Assembly (NCBI GenBank): GCA_030549205.1
Contig: JAUKTV010000009.1
Span: 186,001 to 250,000, forward strand
Reading direction: 5' to 3'
Origin: Apiosordaria backusii
Taxonomy: Eukaryota > Ascomycota > Sordariomycetes > Sordariales > Lasiosphaeriaceae
DNA: 64,000 bases
The notes below the pieces were generated by a model. It had not been told where the DNA came from and ran no database searches. It saw only the letters and a list, made by a program, of their open reading frames with translations. The translations under genes and the position numbers were made by a program. Within the stretch, counting starts at the first letter, position 1; every line of letters starts with the position of its first letter. This document shows positions 12,458-23,775 of this stretch, one piece after another.

Positions 12458-13696
12458 CTAGGACTTGATCATAAAGATCTGGGTGACGTTAGCACTGAAC
12501 AAAGCAGCAGAGAGCCAACCGTGTCTTACCTGATTGAGCGCCGTACTGTCTGTGAAAGCCATTTTCTTCTGAGCAATAAACCTCGACCTTGCAAGGTAAC
12601 GAGAAGTAGTGGTGACGGGCGTCGAGTAACCACTGCCCGTTGGCGTCGAGACGCCGCTTTCTGCCGCTGGGGTCGCACTCTCCTCTTTCCTACGCTTCTT
12701 CTCCTTGGAGCTGCTATCACCTGTCTCCACGTCTGAATCTGACGCTGATTTATCCTTCTTTTTCTTTTCTTTCTTCTCCTTCTTCTCCCTTTTATCCTTC
12801 TTGTCCTTCTTCTTGTCCTTCTTCGTCTTCTTAGCATCCTCGGCAGACGTGTCTACCTCTTCCACAGAGTACTCCTTCTTCTTCTCCCGCTTGCTGGATT
12901 TCTTCGACTTTGTTGGCTCTGCATCGCTCTCTACCGAGTCCACCTTGCGCTTCTTGGACTTCTTGTTCTTTTTCCTTTCCTTCGAGTCGGCACTGTCTGT
13001 TTCAGCGTCGGATTCTGTTATCCTCTTCCTAGACTTCTTCTCCTTTTTGCGCGCCTTCTCTTCATCTTTGTCGGTATCCTGCTCGGCTTTGCGCTTCTTC
13101 GATGGTGGTTCTGAGGGCTCCGTCTCGGCGCTTTCTTCTGTGGACTCCCTGGAGCTCTCCGGGGCACCGTTGACCTCTGGCTTGTCGGCAGCCTCTTGTG
13201 GCTCTTCTTTTAATACATCCCCAACCAACCAGCCACCCCTAACAAAGCGAATCGTCCCTAACCTCCGCTCCAGATACGAATTGAGCTTCATGTCCTCGCG
13301 CTTCTTCAGCTCGCTCTCCAGAGCCTCCTCACTCTTGCCGTTGAGTCGCCCGAGCAAGTGTTGAAAGTCGAACAGCCCTGTACACTCGTCTCCGTTGTTT
13401 CGCTTGGCTCCAAGACCGAGGGTATCGTCCTTCAACACCACCTGAATATGCGATGCGCTGGCCGCGCCATAGTTTTCTGCATGTCCCGCGTCCTTGGCTC
13501 CGAGATACTGGCCCGGCTCCCACCCTTGCGACCGGAGCATCTTCTGGCCGAACGATTCGGTATTGCGCGACCATCTGTTGTTGTTCGGGTCGTTTCCGAG
13601 TCTCCGTTTGCTGGTTCACGAGCCCTGTCAGTTTTCCTGGGGTTTTGGGCCAATTCCACAAAGCGCATCTTACTTCTTTGCACCGGCGAGACCCAT
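12458..13696 (-). CDS. PXR1: PXR1/PinX1-type G-patch protein (ribosome biogenesis, telomerase inhibitor family)
   Basis: Three exons: 13696-13674, 13610-12530 and 12478-12458. The first encodes only MGLAGAK plus part of a codon. The 63 nt first intron has donor gtaaga, branch ctgac and acceptor cag, and exon 2 resumes with NDPNNNRWSRNTESFGQKML, the family signature. A G-patch follows (SQGWEPGQYLGA ... DDTLGLGAK, about residues 25-75). The middle and C-terminal part is a Lys/Glu/Ser-rich low-complexity tail typical of nucleolar proteins. The last intron (12479-12529) is 51 nt, has no stop, and splits a tail that splices to ALNQIFMIKS, matching the usual PXR1 ending. Family knowledge: Pxr1 activates the DEAH helicase Prp43 through its G-patch in rRNA and snoRNA processing; PinX1 inhibits telomerase. 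Confident identification. Confidence 0.93.
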
Positions 13697-14369
13697 TTTG
13701 CCCAGAAGCCGCTCGGCGCAACCGGGCGTGGAATTTATAGGGGTTTGGGGGTGAGAGAATGGTTGGCGATCGCAAGTCCTTGAGGTACCTGGGTGTTTTT
13801 TGGAGTTGCTTGTGGAACTTTTTGGCGGGGAGCTCGTGCAAAAAGGTTCTGACACTTCACACCGCCCTGTTTTAGTGTATGCCAAGACCGGAATCTTGGC
13901 GCGGTGGGTCCATCTTGCAGGGGTGCTGCTTCAACGCTCAGGGGCTGCGATTGCCCATCATGGTTCTCCCCTCGCTGTCGCTCATGATGTGCTCAAGCAA
14001 CTTTCCAGGTTGTCGACCACATACTGGTCCCTTGATATGTCTTTGGGCTCTTCTAAGGAAAGCCTTTCAATCTGTTTTGATTACTATCTTTCCATACGAG
14101 TCAACGTACAGACCAAGAGATGACTTACACGGCACTACCTACTGGCAGTGAGCTATCTACTCGAGATATGTGAGCTAATACGAGATGGAGACTTCCAAAT
14201 TTACTTCAATGCACTTAGTGGTTGAAAAAGCGCCACAAGAACCTAAAGAAAGCCATGGTGGAGGAGGGGCGAGCTCTTCGAGACAAGTTTCCGCTTGGAG
14301 AGAAAGCCAAACTGTCTCGTTTTCCCTTCCACAAAATAATCTAATCATCACACAGTGCCCATCCCCATC
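13697..14369. promoter_or_regulatory. Divergent promoter region of PXR1 and the coiled-coil gene
   Basis: This 673 bp stretch separates two start codons on opposite strands, so it should hold both promoters and 5' UTRs. No recognised binding motif was found. Confidence 0.4.
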
Positions 14370-15036
14370 ATGGCCTCTGAACTAAAGGACGTGAGTTTCC
14401 ATCCTCCGTTAGAATATCCGGTAAGTCGAACCCTGCCAAGCTTTGCATCTTCAAACTTGCGGAATTAACCAGCAGTTCTCTCAAGAAACTGGAGTTTCCT
14501 CCAGGGGCGCTCTCCCTAGATAAAAGTCAAGATGACAGTCTGGTCTATCTGCTTCACAAGTACGACAGAAAAGCTCGACAGTTTGTCCGCATCAATGGCA
14601 AAGGGCAGTAGGTTAGAGGGGAACGTGTTAGCATCTGTCATTACCATAAATCCATCGACAAAATCCTATCCAGGTAACTAATTCCTTTTCCTTATCATCT
14701 ATACTGTCAAGGCTAGTCAACTCCAGGAATGCCAAACTCAAGCGTCGCACCAAAGCTCTCAAAAAAGCCGTCAAAGAGAACCGCCGTCTAGCCAAGCATC
14801 TCAGTACCCAGCTGACCCTGTTGACCACACACCTGGTGCAGGTCAACAGTCACCTGCTTCATATGGTACAAATCAACAAGGACATGGATCAGTTCAGCAA
14901 CCAGCTGACGCGCCTGTCCACACAACTCGAACAGTCCAAGAAGACTAAAAGCCAGCCGCCCACCCGTCGCGAGCGAGAAGTTCTCAACGAGGCCCAGCTG
15001 GCCTTCATAGCCAGAGAGCTGGGCGGGCCTCCATAG
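14370..15036 (+). CDS. Small coiled-coil protein, family not recognised
   Basis: Proposed model of three exons: 14370-14420, 14486-14607 and 14712-15036, about 165 residues. The second intron (14608-14711, donor gtaggt, acceptor caag) restores frame exactly, joining KGQ to LVNSRNAKLKRR. The first intron uses donor gtaagt at 14421; its acceptor is less certain (14485 fits phase, and a cag site lies nearby). The start MASELKD is the first ATG in frame. Exon 3 encodes a long basic helix (KLKRRTKALKKAVKENRRL) followed by a heptad-like region rich in Leu, Val, Gln and Asn (about residues 85-130), then a short Pro/Arg-rich tail. The predicted fold is mostly a coiled coil, so it may be a subunit of a larger complex. 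I cannot name the family. Confidence 0.6.
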
Positions 15037-15335
15037 CCAGAGCGATAATAGTCGCCCAGAAACGCTCAATGGCGAGTTCAAGGCATGGCTACCCGGTCGA
15101 GATAGACTTACTTAGCCAATATACACCTCCTGCATTGCCCAACCAGCCCAGCACACCAGAGCATAAATGGATCTGCCAATACGCATATCTCTTTTTTAAG
15201 AAAAACAAATCCTTTGTTTCTCTATACACCCATCTTTTTAAACCCTCAGAAAACGCCCCTGGTATTATGTTTTCCCTTCCGTATCGTAATCGTATTGTAC
15301 ACTTCTCTCTCACCCCCAACGGTCTTTGTGTCCCC

Positions 15336-15688
15336 TTAGACTTTGAACCCAAACCCAGCCATACAACTCCTGTACTGATCAATCGTCGTCAAGCAGTCCT
15401 TTTGTGGGTCGGCGGCCTTGGAGAAGAGCATGCACTCGTCGCGCTTGGCTTTTTCGTCTTTGCATACACAGCAGGGCTATCCACCAACACATTAGCTCCC
15501 ATTATTTCTCTCTCCCACTCCCTGGTCTTACGAACCTTGGGCTTGCTCTCAGCAGACTGAGAAATCGCCGGCGCAGCGGCGGCAGCAGCTCTGGATGCTA
15601 CAATGGCTGTTAGTCACACCATGCACAGCTAAAACCTAAGAGAAAAGGGATATGTACCGATAGAGCTAGAGGTAGCTTGAGCTGACAT
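15336..15688 (-). CDS. COX17: Cox17 mitochondrial copper chaperone
   Basis: Easily missed, as it is split into three short exons: 15688-15658, 15606-15536 and 15476-15336. Introns are 51 and 59 nt, phases are consistent, and the product has about 73 residues. The last exon carries the diagnostic KPCCVC copper-binding motif (the KPK is contributed by exon 2) followed by twin Cx9C motifs: C-KDEKAKRDE-C and C-LTTIDQYRS-C, ending MAGFGFKV. Family knowledge: Cox17 is imported into the intermembrane space by the Mia40 disulfide relay and passes Cu(I) to Sco1 and Cox11 for cytochrome c oxidase assembly. The N-terminus is Ala/Ser-rich and variable, as usual. The second donor (gttcgt) is weak; an alternative gtaaga lies 4 nt downstream but breaks the frame. 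The gene is convergent with the coiled-coil gene. Confidence 0.9.
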
Positions 15689-16232
15689 TTTGAATTTGGG
15701 TTAACTCCTGCAAATTGCAAGACAAAAAAGAAAGTGTTGAGAGTTTGGGGGAAGAAAGCCAAAAGGCAAGATGACCGCCGGAAGCTATCGGCAAGCTGAG
15801 CAAGTTGATTTGTCAATTGGCGATTTCTAGAACGTTTTTCCCGTTGTTGAGCCAGCTGCCGCTGCGGCCGCGTGCCAAGACGCGATGGCGTCAGATCATT
15901 CTTTTTGTGGGGAACCAGCGGGCCAGGGTTGGTGGTGGCACGTGATACCCCTTGGGGTCACCATGTACAACACTTACTGACTTTTAGATACCAAATGGGC
16001 CCGGTCATGCCTCTGAGCGAAATAGCTGCCAAATTTTAAGAACAATTTATGGAACGGAAAGTTCACGAGCACTGCAACCCATGGCTATGACTGATTTTCC
16101 CTTCGCTCCCGATTAGATCCCTGGGGTTTGTTGATTTTTCGCCTTCCCTCCCACAACCATATCATATTCATCACCATCATTCTGCCCGCCAACTCGCAAA
16201 GCCCCTCTCCTCCAGAAACTTCCCCCTTCGCC
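15689..16232. other. Short intergenic region (COX17 5' side, TEL2 3' side)
   Basis: About 540 bp holding the presumed COX17 promoter and the TEL2 3' end. The right part is strongly C-rich on the plus strand. No other feature is seen. Confidence 0.4.
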
Positions 16233-19200
16233 TCAAAACCCAATCAAATCCCCCACCAGCACCAACTGCCACCTCTCAATCCCCTCCCCCAACCTAACCA
16301 ACACACCCGCCGCCAGCATCTTCATCCGCTCCTCCTCCCCGCCCTCATCACCCCCTCTCAAGTTCCCAAACACCCCCGCCACCCAATCCTTCGCTTCAAT
16401 CAACTCCCTCCCCATCTCCTGACAGAGATCCCTCATGCGGTCTTCATTCACATCCAGCAACGCCATGAACCCAAACAATATCGCCTGCGTCAGTTGCAAA
16501 TCCCCCACTGCTTGCGCTCTGACACTGGTGTTCAGTAACAACCTCCACAACTCCGCTGTCATCTGCGGCAGAGACAGTGTGCTAGGCCCAGAGGCGTGGA
16601 TGATAAGCGCCAGGGTTTTAAGGTAGAGGGATAAGAGGTAAGGATTGAAGATTATCCCTCTGGTCTTGGAAGAGGAGGAATGAAGCGCTGCCTGGAAGCG
16701 GGAGATCAACGGTGTGAAAAATGACGATGATAACAACCCAGCGGTGGTGTTGGGTATGCTGCGGATGCGAGGCTTGGCTTTGGTTATACGTCGCACCTTC
16801 TCAGGGTTGTCAAGGCGGGAGGTGAAGGTTGATAGTTTGAGAGCGTCAGGGCCGGTGGCGGCGTCGGCGGCTTCGGCTGCCATGGGGGCGAGGAAGTTGT
16901 CGGTTATGGAGTGGGCTATACCATCCAGCGCGTTGGGTGGCAGGGGCTTCAAGGTAGATGATGACGGGGGCTGATAAAGAGAAGTGTTTTGTGGAAGGTA
17001 GAGTTTCTCAACTCTTTCCGGGAGGGTCTTGGAGGGAAAGGCTGCTGCGGTGGTATAAGTCGATGTTTCAAAGCCCGCCAGCTCTCTCGACGCCAGGCCC
17101 AATACAATGAGAACAGAGGCTCGCTGTGAGATGGAGTAATCGCCGTCGAAGAACGTTTTAGCGAACCAGGGGCCCATGATCTTTGGCTGGGCGGCCATCA
17201 GGGCCATCATCCCTTGAAGCCTCAGATCGTCAAAGTCCTCCATCTCAAACTTGTCACTCAATCCAATCAACAGACCAGCAAGCTCATCGGCGTGCTCCTT
17301 GACCTCTGTTCCGTACTCGGCTTTTCGACGGATGAGCGTTGGAGCTGTGGTAAGAGCTAGCTTCTGAAGGTCATAGTTGTCAGTATCACGGAGATACCGG
17401 ATCAGGTCCCTGATGTAAACTGGGGCTTTGGGCTTGTCCCTTCTGATCAACGTCGGGTCATCATCTGAGTCCTCTTCGTCAGAGTCGGGCTTTGCATATG
17501 GAACAAGGTCGTCTTCTTCCGGCCCCTCCTCATCGCTGAGCTCTTCAATGATAAAACCAGTCTGTGGAGGCTGGGCAGGACGTCTTGGTGCTGCTTGTGC
17601 TGCTTTTTCTGCTTTTAATGAAGCAGTTTTCTTCTTGGAAAAGGCGGTCGGTGGCGACTCAAACAGAGCTTCCGTGGTTCCGACTTCATCAGCTACTTGC
17701 GTCAACCCCCTATACCATATTGCCATGTCCTCGAATTCCTTCTCCGTATCAAAGTTGAGCCGCTTGTCGCCCTTATCCACCAGATTGGAGAGAGCTTCTC
17801 CCACCCACATACCCAGTAGGCGGGCCTTTTGGTGAGGTGCTGCAAGCCGGTTGGAAATGGCGGTTAACCAAACGCTTGTGCGCATCATTAAAGTGAGCTT
17901 AATAGGAGATAGTCGGTGTACATAGCCGGCACTTAGAAGTAAGACTTCGGCATGGGCTATATGTCAAGTTAGCACTTGACCCACGAGTGTATATGACCAC
18001 GCCGTCACTTACCCTCTTGTTGTAGCATCGGTGAGTGTTTGATGTACAGCTGATCTCCAAATTGACCCAAACTCTTCTCCAGCACCGTGACAACCCCGTC
18101 CCGATTCTGAGAGACGACAGCCAGTACTGCTCTCCTGATGCCGACTCCTTCGCCAAGACCTGCCCCTGAAGAGCTGGTTAGCCATTCCACCAAGTAATCC
18201 TTGAGGTTGTTGCTTTCGCCGATGATTGCCTCCAGTGCACCGGCAACAGCAGCTACCAGTGGTTTGCTGTCTTCGGTGTCGCAGTGTCCGAGGCGATCAA
18301 GGTATTTCGAGGAGAACAACTTCAAGATTGAAAACAACACCTTCCGCTGTTCTGTAGAGGGTAGATTGCCTAGCAACAGGCCGAATCTTGATGGGTTGGC
18401 CCCTTTCTTCAGCACCAGCTCGCTCAATACATGCTTGATCAAGGCATCTAAATGTCTGCAGTCAGCGTGTGATACATCTTTCTCAGAAGAGAACCAAAAG
18501 ATACAACTTACCACCATGACCTAACTTCAGGCCCTTGGAAAATAGATCTGAACCGAACTTTGCATTCTCAAGGGCAACATCTGATAGCTGCCATGTAACA
18601 ATATTCCTCCCCAGCCACATGGTATACTGCTGTGCATCTGCCACCGAAATCTCATAGTTGTCGTCCTTCGCAGTCTTGTTCGCTTTCACGATGCCCTCGG
18701 CCTCAGCAGCAAGCGAGACAATCCTGCCACCTCCAAAAAGAGATAGAATCTCTTGTACTCTGGGCCTCATCCGCGCTGTTGAAGTTGCACCATCTAAGCC
18801 AGTCGATGCTTTGGCAGTCTGCCAAGCCTCCAGTAGCCATCCGTCCCCTTTCAGCAGATTCTCCAGCAGGTCCAAAAGAGTTTCTAAGTTGAGGTGGATG
18901 TCCGGTCTTTTGAGCTTCCCTGGCCCTTCAGTCTCGGATTTGTACTCCTGGATCAAAGCTCGCAGACGAACTAAGATCGCATTGATCCCTGTGATGCTGG
19001 AGAGACAATAAAGCAGGAGCTTGAAGCCTGAGTTCTTGCTGTCTCCAGCATCTTCTTTGAGAAGTACCCAGTGGTTGGTGACGATCTCTGATACCAAGAC
19101 TTGAACTAGTTGAGCACTGATAGGGCTGGGAAGCTTGATACTGGGGATATCGTTCTCTAAAGTATGTCGAGAAAGAAATCGAAGGGCGGAGACGAGTTCG

Positions 19201-19373
19201 TCATAACTTGGTTGCTGTTTCAAGATTTCAAGAGCATCTTCTGCTGAAGTAGGGACAAATTTCACTTGATTTGTGGCCGAAAATTTTGCTTGAGAGCTGG
19301 CAAGACTTGGTTCTGGTTCGGCTTCCTTGTCTGCGATTCGGATGGTGCTGACTGGCGTCAAGAAGTCATCCAT
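16233..19373 (-). CDS. TEL2: Tel2, TTT-complex subunit for PIKK maturation
   Basis: Three exons in consistent phase: 19373-18512, 18447-18013 and 17956-16233, giving about 1006 residues. The introns have donors gtaagt, are 64 and 56 nt long, and end in tag. The start is taken at MDDFLTPVSTIR; an in-frame ATG 27 bases upstream (19400) would add nine residues. The protein is an all-helical repeat. The recognisable part is the C-terminal domain: HAEVLLLSAGYVHRLS across the last junction, then WYRGLTQVADE, an acidic Ser/Asp linker (DEEGPEEDD, DEEDSDDDP, a likely CK2 target), then APVYIRDLIRYLRD. Family knowledge: Tel2 with Tti1 and Tti2 hands ATM/ATR/TOR-class kinases to Hsp90 through R2TP, with CK2-phosphorylated Tel2 binding Pih1. 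The CK2/R2TP role of this linker is inference. Confidence 0.9.
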
Positions 19374-19938
19374 CTTGGGTGGATGAAAGAGGAAGGACAA
19401 GACAATGACAAATCCAGGCTCTAGTAGAAGTTAGCTATGCTTTGTCAATGAAAGTGTTCTTTAATTACACTTGGGACCCGACAACCAGTCTCACAAATGG
19501 TGTCAGGTTGTGGACATGAGCTCCTCAACCTCTGGGGTTTTTAGGCTGCCAGTGCGGTCGGTATTATCAAATACCGATGCTGAACCTGAAAACACAACCA
19601 AAATTCAATCTTGAAAGTAAAGACCAGAAAGATCGTCCTACAATACTTTCTTTTGTATTGAACAACTCAGGACTGAATATATATCAACATGGGCTGTGAT
19701 ATGAGAGCTTACAGCGGCTTGTATGGTACAAATAAAGTAATTAGCGGGCCGTTATCGCTAAAAGAGACGCTAAAACATATATCGATAAGCCCCATGGCTC
19801 ATGCCTGGGAGACGGGAGCTTGAACCCCAGTTTCCCCTCCAACTTCAACCCCACCTTCAACCAAACATCACCATCTAGGTCAACAACACCAACCGTCGCC
19901 TCCCCGACCGCCCCAACTGCTGCAGTACCGCAACTACC
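19374..19938. promoter_or_regulatory. Divergent promoter region of TEL2 and UBA3
   Basis: 565 bp between opposed start codons. No specific motif could be assigned; the part just before UBA3 is CA-rich and pyrimidine-rich, as common in fungal promoters. Confidence 0.4.
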
Positions 19939-21237
19939 ATGTCTCCCGGGCCGGTCTACCCCTCCTCTGAACCGGCAAGATGGAAGTATCTCGACAGAAT
20001 ACGCACCCGGCCAGGCCCCTTCACCCCGCAACCTTTCAACGGTGAAACCAGCGCCAAGTATATGGACAAGATGAAGATCTTAGTTATCGGCGCAGGAGGC
20101 CTAGGCTGCGAGCTCCTCAAAAACCTCGCCCTCTCCGGCTTCAAAAACATCCACGTCATCGACATGGACACAATCGACATCTCCAACCTCAACCGTCAGT
20201 TCCTCTTCCGCCAGTCAGACGTCGGCAAGTTCAAAGCCGAAGTCGCCGCCGCCTTCGTCGAGAAGCGCGTCAAAGGCGTCAAGATAACCCCCCACAACTG
20301 CAAAATCCAAGACTTCGACGAGGACTTCTACATGCAATTCCAACTCGTCGTCTGCGGCCTCGACAGCATCGAAGCCCGCCGCTGGATCAACGCCACCCTC
20401 GTCAACATGGTCGACGAAGAACTCGATGACACCATCAAGCCCCTAATCGACGGCGGCACCGAAGGCTTCAAAGGCCAAGCCCGCGTCATCCTCCCCAACA
20501 TCACCTCCTGCCTCGAATGCCAGCTCGACATGCACGCCCCCCGCGCCGCCGTCCCCCTCTGCACCCTCGCCAGCATCCCCCGCCAGCCCGAACACTGCAT
20601 CGAATGGGCCCATGTGATCGCCTGGGACAAGGAGAAACCCTTTCCTCAGCTCGACAAGGACGATCCGGAGCACATCACCTGGCTCTACCAAAAGGCCCTC
20701 CTCCGCGCTCAAGAGTTCAACATCTCCGGGGTGACCTACTCACTCACTCAGGGCGTGGTCAAAAACATCATCCCCGCCATCGCGGCTACCAACTCCGTTA
20801 TTGCCGCAGCATGCTGCAACGAGGCTCTCAAGATCGCCACTAACTGTGCGCCTTATTTGGGCTACCCGGAAAACAACTACATGATGTACTCTGGCAACGA
20901 CAGCATTTACACATACACCTTCAAGCACGAGAAGAAAGACGATTGTCCCGTTTGCGGTGTCTCTGCCAGGGAGCTGACCGTTGATCCAAAGTGGACGCTA
21001 CAAGAGCTGGTAGACTCTTTCGCAACGAGACCGGAGGCTCAGCTCAAGAAACCGAGCGTGAGAGCAGAAGGCAAGACGCTTTACATGCAGAGCCCTCCCA
21101 GCTTGGAGGCGCAGACGAGGCCGAATCTGGAGAAGACGCTCGCCGAGGGGTTAGGGCTGGTGGATGGGCAGGAGATTGGTGTTACGGACCCGGCGTTTGC
21201 TACGGTCTCGTTCAAGTTCAAGCTCAAGTTTACTTGA
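19939..21237 (+). CDS. UBA3: Uba3, catalytic subunit of NEDD8-activating enzyme
   Basis: Uninterrupted frame of 432 residues. Adenylation domain: ATP-binding GAGGLG at 51-56, then DMDTIDISNLNRQFLF (75-90) and KAEVAA. Zinc-binding CxxC at 191-194 pairs with a second CPVCG near 347. The active-site cysteine is in VPLCTLASIPRQPEHCIEW, at about Cys208. The C-terminal 70 residues match the ubiquitin-fold domain that recruits the E2 Ubc12. Family knowledge: Uba3 with Ula1/Nae1 activates the ubiquitin-like protein Rub1/NEDD8, which is attached to cullins to control SCF ligases. The length fits the family. Codon use in the first 700 bases is extremely C-rich at third positions, as in a well-expressed gene. 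No intron is needed. Confidence 0.95.
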   Translation: MSPGPVYPSSEPARWKYLDRIRTRPGPFTPQPFNGETSAKYMDKMKILVIGAGGLGCELLKNLALSGFKNIHVIDMDTIDISNLNRQFLFRQSDVGKFKAEVAAAFVEKRVKGVKITPHNCKIQDFDEDFYMQFQLVVCGLDSIEARRWINATLVNMVDEELDDTIKPLIDGGTEGFKGQARVILPNITSCLECQLDMHAPRAAVPLCTLASIPRQPEHCIEWAHVIAWDKEKPFPQLDKDDPEHITWLYQKALLRAQEFNISGVTYSLTQGVVKNIIPAIAATNSVIAAACCNEALKIATNCAPYLGYPENNYMMYSGNDSIYTYTFKHEKKDDCPVCGVSARELTVDPKWTLQELVDSFATRPEAQLKKPSVRAEGKTLYMQSPPSLEAQTRPNLEKTLAEGLGLVDGQEIGVTDPAFATVSFKFKLKFT

Positions 21238-21762
21238 CTCTAAAGGGGGTGACTGCTGCATTTGTTTGGGTTCCTTTCATCGTTGGGTTTTGCATGGCGT
21301 TCAGGGGTTAATGCTTGAGAAATGAGGTGACATTCAGTCGGTCATAGCGATAGCCAGGAGAGAGAAAGGGGAGACGACATGATACCAAGTTTACGGTCGA
21401 GGAGAGAAGGCCTGGTACATGACATACAAAATCAGACACGGCACAACAGAACTCTGTGAAAAGAGGGCCAAAAAAGTAGATCTAGAAGTAGAAAAATTAG
21501 ACACTTTTCTTTTCTCTTCTGACATCTCTAAGATACCTAATCTTGGCTATAAACACCACAAAACAAACGACAGAACAAAATAACCCAAGGGCCCCCCAAA
21601 TTTTTGGTACACCCGCCTCCTTGACGCCGTTGCCCCATATAATGTCTGAATAGTCTAAGATACCGCCTCCTTTTCTGCCACCGTGCTCCTTATACACAAG
21701 AAAAAAGGGGTATCCATCTATTTTCTGTGCCTCACTCCAGCCTTTTCAACAAGTCAGCATGT
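21238..21762. other. Convergent 3' region of UBA3 and RPC40
   Basis: Holds both 3' UTRs; A-rich in the middle. No gene is seen. Confidence 0.5.
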
Positions 21763-22952
21763 CTACCTGACCATGTTGACAAGCTGCTTCTCCAAAGACT
21801 TCGCCTTCTCCTTCAAATGCTGCACCGACTCCAAGAAGATCGCATCGCTCTCCCACTGCCCCGTGCTCTCCACCAGGTAGATAAAGTGATCCCTCCTCCT
21901 TCCCAGCTTCACCTTATCCTTGAACTCCTCGTGGCGAAGAGCCTCCCTGCTGACGGTATCACTCTTCGGATCTACCACAACGGCCTTCAGCTCTCCCTCA
22001 TGGCCCTCATAACCTGATCCCTTCTGAGCAGCCTCTTGCGCAGTAACCTTCTGGAGTCCAATCACGCCCTTAGGAAAGCACTTTTGGAACTTTTCGGCAT
22101 CACGGCCGAGAATAGGTTGGGTGATTGTAATAGTGGGCATGATACGGTACGACGCAGTAGCGACAGGCGAGAACTTGGCGTGATCAGACCCAATCCCCTT
22201 GTGCATGTGCATGGTGAGGCTGATCTCCTGACCGGGGCGGAGCTTAGCGATGAGAATATCGGGGTTGACAGGGCGGATCGTGTTCTCGCCGGAGAAGTAG
22301 TGCGCTTGGCGGCCGATGGGCTTGAAGACGATGTCCTTGGCGTACACATGGGCGTGGTGGTAGAGTTTTGTAGGGTCTGTCTCGTTGGGGTCGGCGTTTT
22401 CGTTGTGCTCGCACCTGATGTCGAGGGAGAGCTCGACTGTGTTATAGTCTGTGCAGTTGGGCTGTTCACCTTCGGCGGGCTTCTTAAACCACTTGAGGAA
22501 GTCGTGGAGACCTTCGCGGCCACCGGTGAAGGGGATGAGACCCAATCGGTGGGCGAGGACTTCGTCTTGGATTACGGAGGTGTTGTTCCAGATGAAGACG
22601 TTTTCGATGGCGAGGGTGGGTACGTCGGCGATCATGATGCGGCGGAAGGCGTTGGCGATGCTGGCGTCGCAGCCGATGAGGGAGAAGGAGGCTTCGTAGG
22701 GGTCATTTTGATGAAATTCTACCGAGAAGCCTTTCTTGAAGCGCTCGATGTCCCAGGCGTGGTCTTCGCCTGGATAGTGGCCGGGGAAATCGGTGGATTG
22801 GACATCGGTGACGGTTTCGAGGTTGATTCCGACAATCTGTTTGATGGGGGTTAGTTTGGAACCTTTGGCCTATTTGATACTTCAAGAGATGGATCAATCA
22901 GACGGACCTTGCGCTGTTCGAGCTCTTCCTGTGTTGGCCGTTTGTGAGGCAT
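21763..22952 (-). CDS. RPC40: RNA polymerase I and III subunit AC40 (RPAC1)
   Basis: Two exons, 22952-22908 and 22836-21763, across a 71 nt intron (donor gtccgt, acceptor cag), giving 372 residues. Exon 1 encodes MPHKRPTQEELEQRK, and exon 2 resumes with IVGINLETVTDVQSTDFPGH, the usual junction of this family. Downstream are the alpha-like dimerisation motif (SFSLIGCDASIANAFRRIMI), then VPTLAIENVFIWNNTSVIQDEVLAHRLGL. Family knowledge: AC40 dimerises with AC19, corresponds to the bacterial alpha N-terminal domain and nucleates assembly of RNA polymerases I and III in the nucleus. An upstream in-frame ATG at 23195 would add about 80 unconserved residues; 22952 is preferred because the protein family begins there. 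Divergent from NUO49. Confidence 0.95.
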
Positions 22953-23775
22953 TGTGACTGTTTGCGATGGTTGTGGTGGGGTGACTGGTGCTGGCTGTCG
23001 CGAAGCCGCTGGGAAATTCTTGAACTTTGGTCGGCTCGCAGTGGCAGAATTTTGGATTCCCAAAAGTTTGGCGGGGACTTTTTGACCGCCTTTCGCTGAC
23101 CCACCGATAAGCTTCATCAAAACGGTGGAGTGGTCTGTGCTTCTTGAATTCAGATCCAGATCCGAGGTTGATGTCAGAACTTGATGTTTATACAATCCGC
23201 AACTTTCTAGGTCGTGACCAGCATTTCACATACATCTTTTCAAGTTTACTGACAACTCTGTTAATATTTCCTTCTACAAGCTCGATATTGGTGACACAAC
23301 TGTGCTACAGACCAGTGAGCTTTTCGACTGCATATATGTTCACGGTTTGATGTCCTTGATGTAAATAAACATAATCTGAGCATATGCACAACGAGAACCA
23401 AACTTGAACTCAACAAACTCATCATAATATCACCTAGTATAGATCGATGTTGTACACATCTCTCTGACGTCGTGAGGCTCTGAGAGACATGAAGTTGAAA
23501 GCGACATATAATTGACCAATGAGATGCCCCTCAATTGACCCTTGCGCGGATTAACGGCCTGCCGCTCTCGAGCTCCCATCCAATCAGCAAGCTTGACTAG
23601 TGGCCACTGCTTTGAGGTCAGTGACGGCTTCGATTGTGAAAGAGCCTCCCCACCCATCCCAAGCTCGCCTCAGTGCTAGCCATTGACGCCGGAGAAGAGG
23701 CCGCACCGCGCGAGTACGCAATCCGGCCCCCCTTACCGACGACGACACCTCACCACCCCCGAACCCCTCAGAGAA
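22953..23775. promoter_or_regulatory. Divergent promoter region of RPC40 and NUO49
   Basis: 823 bp between opposed start codons. No motif is assigned with confidence; AT-richer in its centre (about 23220-23450). Confidence 0.4.

Noticed and set aside
12705..13364. 219-residue plus-strand frame rich in Ser, Phe and Leu
   Set aside because: Exact antisense of the Lys/Glu-rich PXR1 tail (AAG/GAA read backwards gives CTT/TTC), so it is a composition artefact.
22953..23195. In-frame upstream ATG extending RPC40 by about 80 residues
   Set aside because: The family starts at MPHKRPTQEELEQRK-like sequence; the extension is unlike known AC40 proteins and lies in the divergent promoter with NUO49.
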